DNA from: Desulfobacterales bacterium
Lineage (GTDB): Bacteria > Desulfobacterota > Desulfobacteria > Desulfobacterales > Desulfobacteraceae
Length of the DNA: 10,492 bases
Direction of reading: 5' to 3'
Assembly: GCA_022361535.1 (NCBI GenBank)
Contig: JAKSAU010000519.1
Span: forward strand, 1-10,492
In this document: positions 7,635 to 10,492 of the stretch, piece by piece
Layout: every line of letters starts with the position of its first letter
Numbering within the stretch: the stretch's first letter is position 1
Notes under the pieces: model-generated
Databases searched by the model: none
Told to the model about the DNA's origin: nothing
Seen by the model: only the letters and a program-made list of their open reading frames with translations
Program-made: the position numbers and the translations under genes

Positions 7635-7649
7635 TCAGGCCAGGCCTGA
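7635..7649. promoter_or_regulatory. Perfect 15-base palindrome upstream of the solute-binding protein gene
   Basis: TCAGGCCAGGCCTGA is a 7+1+7 perfect inverted repeat that ends 39 bases before the ATG at 7689. Its size and place suit a dimeric repressor or activator. A weak -10-like TTTAAT (7655-7660) lies just downstream with no good -35 box, as expected for an activator-dependent promoter. Function is inferred from position only. Confidence 0.45.
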
Positions 7650-7688
7650 ACACATTTAATACGAAAAAATTAAAAAAGGAGATGTCGA

Positions 7689-8423
7689 ATGAGAGCATTT
7701 TATCGTCTAATTATTATCACAAGCTTTTGTTTTTTTGGGATATATGCATCTGCATCCGCAGATACATTTACAATCATGACCGAAGAATACCCGCCGTTTA
7801 ATTATAGCGAGAATGGAAAAATTACAGGCTTGTCGAGCGAAGTAATGGTCGAACTTTTAAATCGGCTGGGACACCCGAATAATATCAAGGTCGTACCCTG
7901 GTCAAGGGGATACAACCTTATCCAGAACAAAGACGGTATGATCCTGTATTCTATGACCCGGACTGAACAGCGAGAGTCTTTGTTCAAATGGGTAGGGCCT
8001 GTGGCACCTAATAAATGGGTCTTTTTTATCAAGAAAGGCAGTGGAATCAAAATTTCTTCCCTTGATGATGCCAGAAAAGTTAAAAAGATCGGGACGTACA
8101 AAGATGATGCTGCTGAGGCCTTTTTGAAACAAGAGGGATTCACCAATATCGAAAGTGTGGTTGATGACCTGGCTAACGTGAAGAAGCTTGCTGCTGGCAG
8201 GATTGATCTATGGATCGTAGGACAACTCCAGGGTGTATTTAAAGCCAAAAGCGTCCTTGGGGATGCTGCCGCTTTTGAAAAAGTGTTTGACGTAAAAGAA
8301 ACACAGCTTTATATCGCATTCAGTAAAGGTACATCAGACGATGTAATTGCCAAATGGCAGGCAGAACTTGATAAAATGAAAGCTGATGGGTCTTACGAAG
8401 CAATAATGAAGAAATATTTGTAA
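7689..8423 (+). CDS. Periplasmic solute-binding protein (SBP_bac_3-like), orphan
   Basis: Secreted binding protein of 244 residues related to the amino-acid-binding proteins of ABC importers. The signal peptide is residues 1-24 with ASA before the mature start DTFTIMTEEYPPFNY, the usual first strand of this group. Further typical segments are GKITGLSSEVMVELL, VVPWSRGY (a PW-R motif), TRTEQRESLFKWVGP, the hinge region near DDARKVKKIGTYKDDAA and GRIDLWIVG. There is no lipobox cysteine, so the protein should be free in the periplasm. AAGGAG at 7676-7681 supports the start. No permease or ATPase gene is adjacent: the upstream neighbour is a chemoreceptor with its own terminator and the downstream neighbour is convergent. 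It may serve a distant transporter, or deliver ligand to a receptor as some binding proteins do; the second role is inference from adjacency. The ligand is unknown, most likely an amino acid or similar small polar molecule. Confidence 0.88.
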   Translation: MRAFYRLIIITSFCFFGIYASASADTFTIMTEEYPPFNYSENGKITGLSSEVMVELLNRLGHPNNIKVVPWSRGYNLIQNKDGMILYSMTRTEQRESLFKWVGPVAPNKWVFFIKKGSGIKISSLDDARKVKKIGTYKDDAAEAFLKQEGFTNIESVVDDLANVKKLAAGRIDLWIVGQLQGVFKAKSVLGDAAAFEKVFDVKETQLYIAFSKGTSDDVIAKWQAELDKMKADGSYEAIMKKYL

Positions 8424-8461
8424 AAACAATCTTTGGCCCGGGTAGTATAGCCTGGGCCAAA
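8424..8461. terminator. Bidirectional terminator between convergent genes
   Basis: TTTGGCCC (8432-8439) pairs with GGGCCAAA (8454-8461). On the minus strand the stem is followed by GATTGTTTTT (down to about 8422), a usable U tract for the unknown gene at 8493-8918. On the plus strand the preceding run of A pairs poorly and no T run follows, so it works best for the minus strand. Confidence 0.7.
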
Positions 8462-8492
8462 CCTGACTTAAGGCAGATATCTTGCTGAAATT

Positions 8493-8918
8493 TTAAACGC
8501 CAAACCAATTTCTGAACAACCGGGTTAATTCTTCGTTTTCTTCATCACTTAAGGAATCAGCAAAAACGGCGAGGCGTATGGAAATTTTTTGTCCGTCGTT
8601 CCATGGCCACCAGGCACACATAAGAATCCCGTCTATTTCGGAGTCTGAGGTAAAAAGTTGCTGGCCCGGGTTCAGACCGCCAAAATGATCGATGATGATG
8701 TGGATTAAATCTGGAGCCGAATCCATATTTTCCGGCTGCCAAATAATGTCCATCTCATTGGACAACAGCGTTTTTAGTTCCTCAAGATCTTTGGTATTGA
8801 ATACGGCAAGTACAGTTTCAAATCTTGTGTCCCACTTCCAGGTGAGTTTGCCCTCCAAGGCTTTTTTAATTCTTTTGCACCTTTGTTCTAAAAGAGATGT
8901 ATCATATTCCAACATCAC
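8493..8918 (-). CDS. Hypothetical protein, 141 residues
   Basis: I do not recognise a family. It is a soluble, acidic protein with no signal peptide or membrane segment, so probably cytoplasmic. The N-terminal third is charged and helical (LEQRCKRIKKALEGKLTWKWD). The centre has FETVLAVFNTKDLEELKTLL, and the C-terminal part has a tryptophan-rich turn, CAWWPWNDG (about 101-109), followed by the strand KISIRLAVF and a helix ending in LFRNWFGV. The first possible start is a GTG (8916-8918), directly followed by an ATG (8913-8915). AAGGA lies six bases before the GTG and nine before the ATG, so the ATG start (140 residues) is about equally good. It has an extended -10 promoter (8985-8993) and ends at a bidirectional terminator. 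As a single-gene unit, it gets no functional hint from its context. Confidence 0.82.
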   Translation of the reverse strand: MMLEYDTSLLEQRCKRIKKALEGKLTWKWDTRFETVLAVFNTKDLEELKTLLSNEMDIIWQPENMDSAPDLIHIIIDHFGGLNPGQQLFTSDSEIDGILMCAWWPWNDGQKISIRLAVFADSLSDEENEELTRLFRNWFGV

Positions 8919-8984
8919 TTATCATCCTTTTCCTGTAGGATTGGGTTTGCATTTTACCTGCATTTTTTTAAGCCGTGATGCGTT

Positions 8985-8993
8985 AGTATACCA
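8985..8993 (-). promoter_or_regulatory. Extended -10 promoter of the 141-residue gene
   Basis: On the minus strand TGG-TATACT (8993-8985) fits the extended -10 pattern TGnTATAAT with one mismatch. The -35 region is weak. Transcription would start near 8978, about 60 bases before the start codon. Confidence 0.5.
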
Positions 8994-9059
8994 GAATTTA
9001 GCGAATTGAACAGTACCGATATATGACTGTCTTGAACCAGGCCGGCTTGTGTGTTAACT

Positions 9060-9068
9060 TGGTATAAT
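9060..9068 (+). promoter_or_regulatory. Extended -10 promoter of the rhodanese gene
   Basis: TGG-TATAAT (9060-9068) is a perfect extended -10 element without a matching -35 box at normal spacing. Transcription would start near 9075, leaving a leader of only about 17 bases with no Shine-Dalgarno sequence. Confidence 0.55.
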
Positions 9069-9091
9069 TCTAAACTTTTATATATTTAGCA

Positions 9092-9778
9092 ATGAACCGA
9101 TTTAAATTAAATCTTCGATATTTACTGTTTTTCATACTGCTTGGGCATGTGTTGGTCGGTGACCTGTGGTGTACACAGCCTGTATCCGGGAATCTTGTGA
9201 ATGGGTTCAGGGTGTTGTCGGTTGAAGATCTTGCTCAATCTGATGAGTTTTCAGTTTATCGCGGAGATTATATTAAATTCGATATGGGTACACATCGCCG
9301 GGCAGTACTATCTATTCCGGCATTAGGCATTGAAACGGAACTTGACGGCAGCAGTGAAACTCTTCCATATTTCAAGATGAAAAAGGCTGGTATATTTGAC
9401 TTTTTCTTGGGAGAAATTTCCGCGACCCTGAGGGTGGTCGAATATACAGCCATTCACTATAAGGCGGTTTCGGCTGAGGATGCGCAACAGATCCTGGGCA
9501 CTTTTTCGCCTCTGGTGCTGGATGTCAGAACTCCAAAAGAGTATAAGATGGGCCACTTGGATGGTTCCAGGCTTATTCCCTTACAAGAACTTAAAACACG
9601 TATCAATGAGTTGGACGCATATAAACATGACCCGATTCTCGTGTATTGCGCCACTGGGAATCGGAGCACTGTTGCCTCAAAACTCCTAATTGACAGTGGG
9701 TTTACCAGGATTTTTAACCTGCGCCATGGCATTGTAGATTGGTATCGAAAAAAGTATCCCGTTGTCATACCTAAATGA
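9092..9778 (+). CDS. Exported rhodanese-domain protein with N-terminal beta-sandwich domain
   Basis: Probable sulfurtransferase of 228 residues outside the cytoplasm. A signal peptide or anchor covers about residues 8-25 (LRYLLFFILLGHVLVGDLW). The middle part (about 34-118) is strand-rich with RGDYIKFDM, IPALGIETEL and KMKKAGIFDFFLG, like the cupredoxin-like domains that precede some rhodaneses, but no His/Cys/Met copper site is visible. The C-terminal rhodanese domain (about 122-225) has VLDVRTPKEYKMGHLDGS, the loop CATGNRS with catalytic Cys186 and Arg191, and the closing GIVDWYRKKYPVV. The family would move sulfane sulfur from a donor such as thiosulfate or polysulfide to a thiol acceptor. 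The ATG at 9092 lacks a Shine-Dalgarno sequence but is the only start that keeps the signal peptide. No clear terminator follows. The rhodanese assignment is firm; the N-terminal fold is a judgement by eye. Confidence 0.9.
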   Translation: MNRFKLNLRYLLFFILLGHVLVGDLWCTQPVSGNLVNGFRVLSVEDLAQSDEFSVYRGDYIKFDMGTHRRAVLSIPALGIETELDGSSETLPYFKMKKAGIFDFFLGEISATLRVVEYTAIHYKAVSAEDAQQILGTFSPLVLDVRTPKEYKMGHLDGSRLIPLQELKTRINELDAYKHDPILVYCATGNRSTVASKLLIDSGFTRIFNLRHGIVDWYRKKYPVVIPK

Positions 9779-9846
9779 TAAATACTGGGCGCAATCAGCA
9801 CTTGTTGATGCCCGAGAGTCTCACCGAATCGTTCATGAAATTAGTA

Positions 9847-9873
9847 TTGAAAAAATGGTCCAAAAGATATAAT
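9847..9873 (+). promoter_or_regulatory. Candidate promoter of the 69-residue gene
   Basis: TATAAT at 9868-9873 is a perfect -10 box. TTGAAA at 9847-9852 is 15 bases upstream, a short spacing. A start near 9880 gives a 38-base leader. Confidence 0.4.
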
Positions 9874-9917
9874 TTGGCTATAAAACAGATGTGTAACCGC
9901 TATATTGAGGACGGGGT

Positions 9918-10127
9918 ATGACTCTGGAGAAAATGGGTGACCAGGGGTGGATATTCCAGGGAAACTATAGTGAGCCCCGTTTAGGAGAGTTAACACAATT
10001 GTACATAAAATTGGGGTTTGACGTAAGAACGATTCCTGCCCGAGAAGACAAAAGCCAAGGTTGCAAAACATGTTTTGATCAATCCTGCGAAACTTTAGTT
10101 GGATTATATACAAAAAAATTGACTTGA
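9918..10127 (+). CDS. Small cysteine-containing protein, 69 residues
   Basis: I cannot name the family. It is a soluble small protein without signal peptide. Residues 8-40 (from DQGWIFQG through SEPRLGELTQLYIKLGFDVR) look like a compact strand-helix-strand unit. The C-terminal third holds three cysteines, Cys49, Cys52 and Cys57 (GCKTCFDQSCETL), in a C-x2-C-x4-C spacing that could hold a metal or form a redox pair, followed by a GLYTK strand. GAGG about eight bases before the ATG at 9918 and a TATAAT box upstream support it as a real gene; a second ATG at 9933 is possible. The rhodanese gene lies 139 bases upstream on the same strand, so a shared link to sulfur chemistry is conceivable but only inferred. 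Confidence 0.72.
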   Translation: MTLEKMGDQGWIFQGNYSEPRLGELTQLYIKLGFDVRTIPAREDKSQGCKTCFDQSCETLVGLYTKKLT

Positions 10128-10175
10128 TACGAAAAAGGATATAGGTAGAGGCGTTTTTATTTTTTTAGGTGGATT

Positions 10176-10349
10176 ATGAGCGAACGAGATAAAAAAAGTC
10201 AGGATCTGCGGCCCAGAGCCAGAGTAAAATTTGAAGTTTATGGTGAAGAGATGATCGAAAAGGAAGTAAAATCTTCCGGAAACAGCGGTAGGATTTACCT
10301 GCCTCCTAACTGGGTGGGGCATACAGTTAAGATTATCAAAGTAGAATAA
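10176..10349 (+). CDS. DUF2080-like transposase-associated small protein, 57 residues
   Basis: A short, strongly charged protein. Its C-terminal half (EKEVKSSGNSGRIYLP then NWVGHTVKIIKVE) matches my memory of the DUF2080 family pattern: Glu-Lys-Glu-Val, a GNSGRIYLP loop, a W-x-G turn and a VK-I-V strand. It also resembles one half of an AbrB-type swapped-hairpin DNA-binding fold. DUF2080 proteins are described as transposon-encoded and are best known from archaea, where they lie beside transposase genes; the biochemical role is unknown. AGGTGG (10167-10172) lies three bases before the ATG. A weak TTGACT/TATAGG pair (10119-10145, 15-base spacing) could be its promoter. No transposase is visible before the window ends, and a strong terminator follows at 10436-10464, so it may be a free-standing copy or remnant. 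A stand-alone AbrB-like regulator or antitoxin is the alternative. Confidence 0.75.
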   Translation: MSERDKKSQDLRPRARVKFEVYGEEMIEKEVKSSGNSGRIYLPPNWVGHTVKIIKVE

Positions 10350-10378
10350 ACCATGAGAATTGGATCGTACCTAAACAT

Positions 10379-10392
10379 CAATTTTAAAATTG
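10379..10392. repeat. Perfect 14-base AT palindrome
   Basis: CAATTTTAAAATTG is fully self-complementary and lies 30 bases after the DUF2080-like gene. It could be an operator or part of a mobile element end; in AT-rich DNA chance is also possible. Confidence 0.5.
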
Positions 10393-10422
10393 AACTTTTA
10401 AAACACATCATAAATTAGAATA

Positions 10423-10487
10423 AATTCAAAATTTAGGGCAATTCAAAATTTGAGTTGCCCTTTTCAGTTTCCTAAAATTCAAAAATT
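10423..10487. repeat. Direct repeats of AATTCAAAATTT
   Basis: Two exact 12-base copies (10423-10434 and 10440-10451) and one copy with one mismatch (10476-10487, AATTCAAAAATT). The second copy forms the upper half of the terminator hairpin. The cluster continues to the window edge, so its full extent is not visible. Confidence 0.7.
10436..10464 (+). terminator. Rho-independent terminator after the DUF2080-like gene
   Basis: GGGCAA (10436-10441) pairs with TTGCCC (10455-10460). A T-G wobble and TCAA/TTGA extend the stem to 11 pairs around a three-base loop. TTTT follows at 10461-10464. It works almost as well on the opposite strand, where the A-rich flank gives a T tract. Confidence 0.85.
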
Positions 10488-10492
10488 CATTC

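Noticed and set aside
7802..8248. 148-residue minus-strand frame opposite the solute-binding protein
   Set aside because: The plus-strand product has a signal peptide, Shine-Dalgarno sequence and family motifs; the minus frame is a shadow.
9787..9813. GGGC-ATCA / TGAT-GCCC hairpin after the rhodanese gene as a terminator
   Set aside because: Three-base bulge, short stem and no T run afterwards.
10353..10418. 21-residue open frame after the DUF2080-like gene
   Set aside because: No ribosome site, no recognisable motif and it runs through the AT palindrome; could be a transposase remnant but nothing supports it.
1..10492. CRISPR array, tRNA, rRNA, toxin-antitoxin or defence system
   Set aside because: No regularly spaced repeats, cloverleaf-type structures or matching protein motifs were seen on either strand.

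Overview
The window reads as ordinary chromosomal DNA of a motile, Gram-negative, anaerobe-like bacterium. Protein style, moderate G+C and gene mix (long methyl-accepting chemotaxis proteins, an iron-sulfur L-serine dehydratase, an orphan periplasmic solute-binding protein, a secreted rhodanese) suggest a sulfate-reducing Desulfobacterota, perhaps Desulfobacteraceae. That assignment is inference from protein style; no marker gene is present.

Left part (1-2982, + strand): the 3' two thirds of a chemoreceptor with a periplasmic Cache-type sensor, a probable terminator, then an unusual leader with overlapping inverted repeats (1525-1612). The leader precedes a secreted zinc amidase that carries three copies of an unassigned C-terminal repeat. 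Middle part (3056-5454, - strand): a two-gene operon, L-serine dehydratase (sdaA) then L-asparaginase, 29 bases apart. Together they would turn serine into pyruvate plus ammonia and asparagine into aspartate plus ammonia. A divergent promoter region (5455-5782) separates this operon from a second complete chemoreceptor (5783-7501), which ends in a very clear terminator.

Right part (7502-10492): a single periplasmic solute-binding protein without permease genes (7689-8423) faces a 141-residue unknown gene across a bidirectional terminator. That unknown gene and a secreted rhodanese (9092-9778) diverge from two extended -10 promoters. Then come a 69-residue cysteine-containing small protein and, at the right edge, a 57-residue protein (10176-10349) that looks like the DUF2080 transposase-associated family. 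This last gene sits in AT-rich DNA with palindromes, direct repeats and a strong terminator, the only hint of mobile DNA.

The common theme is sensing and using small nutrients at the cell envelope: two chemoreceptors, a solute-binding protein and amino-acid deamination. I see no CRISPR array, tRNA, rRNA, complete insertion sequence or defence system. The most unusual items are the mutually exclusive hairpins before the amidase, the amidase repeat domain, and the small DUF2080-like gene with its repeats.
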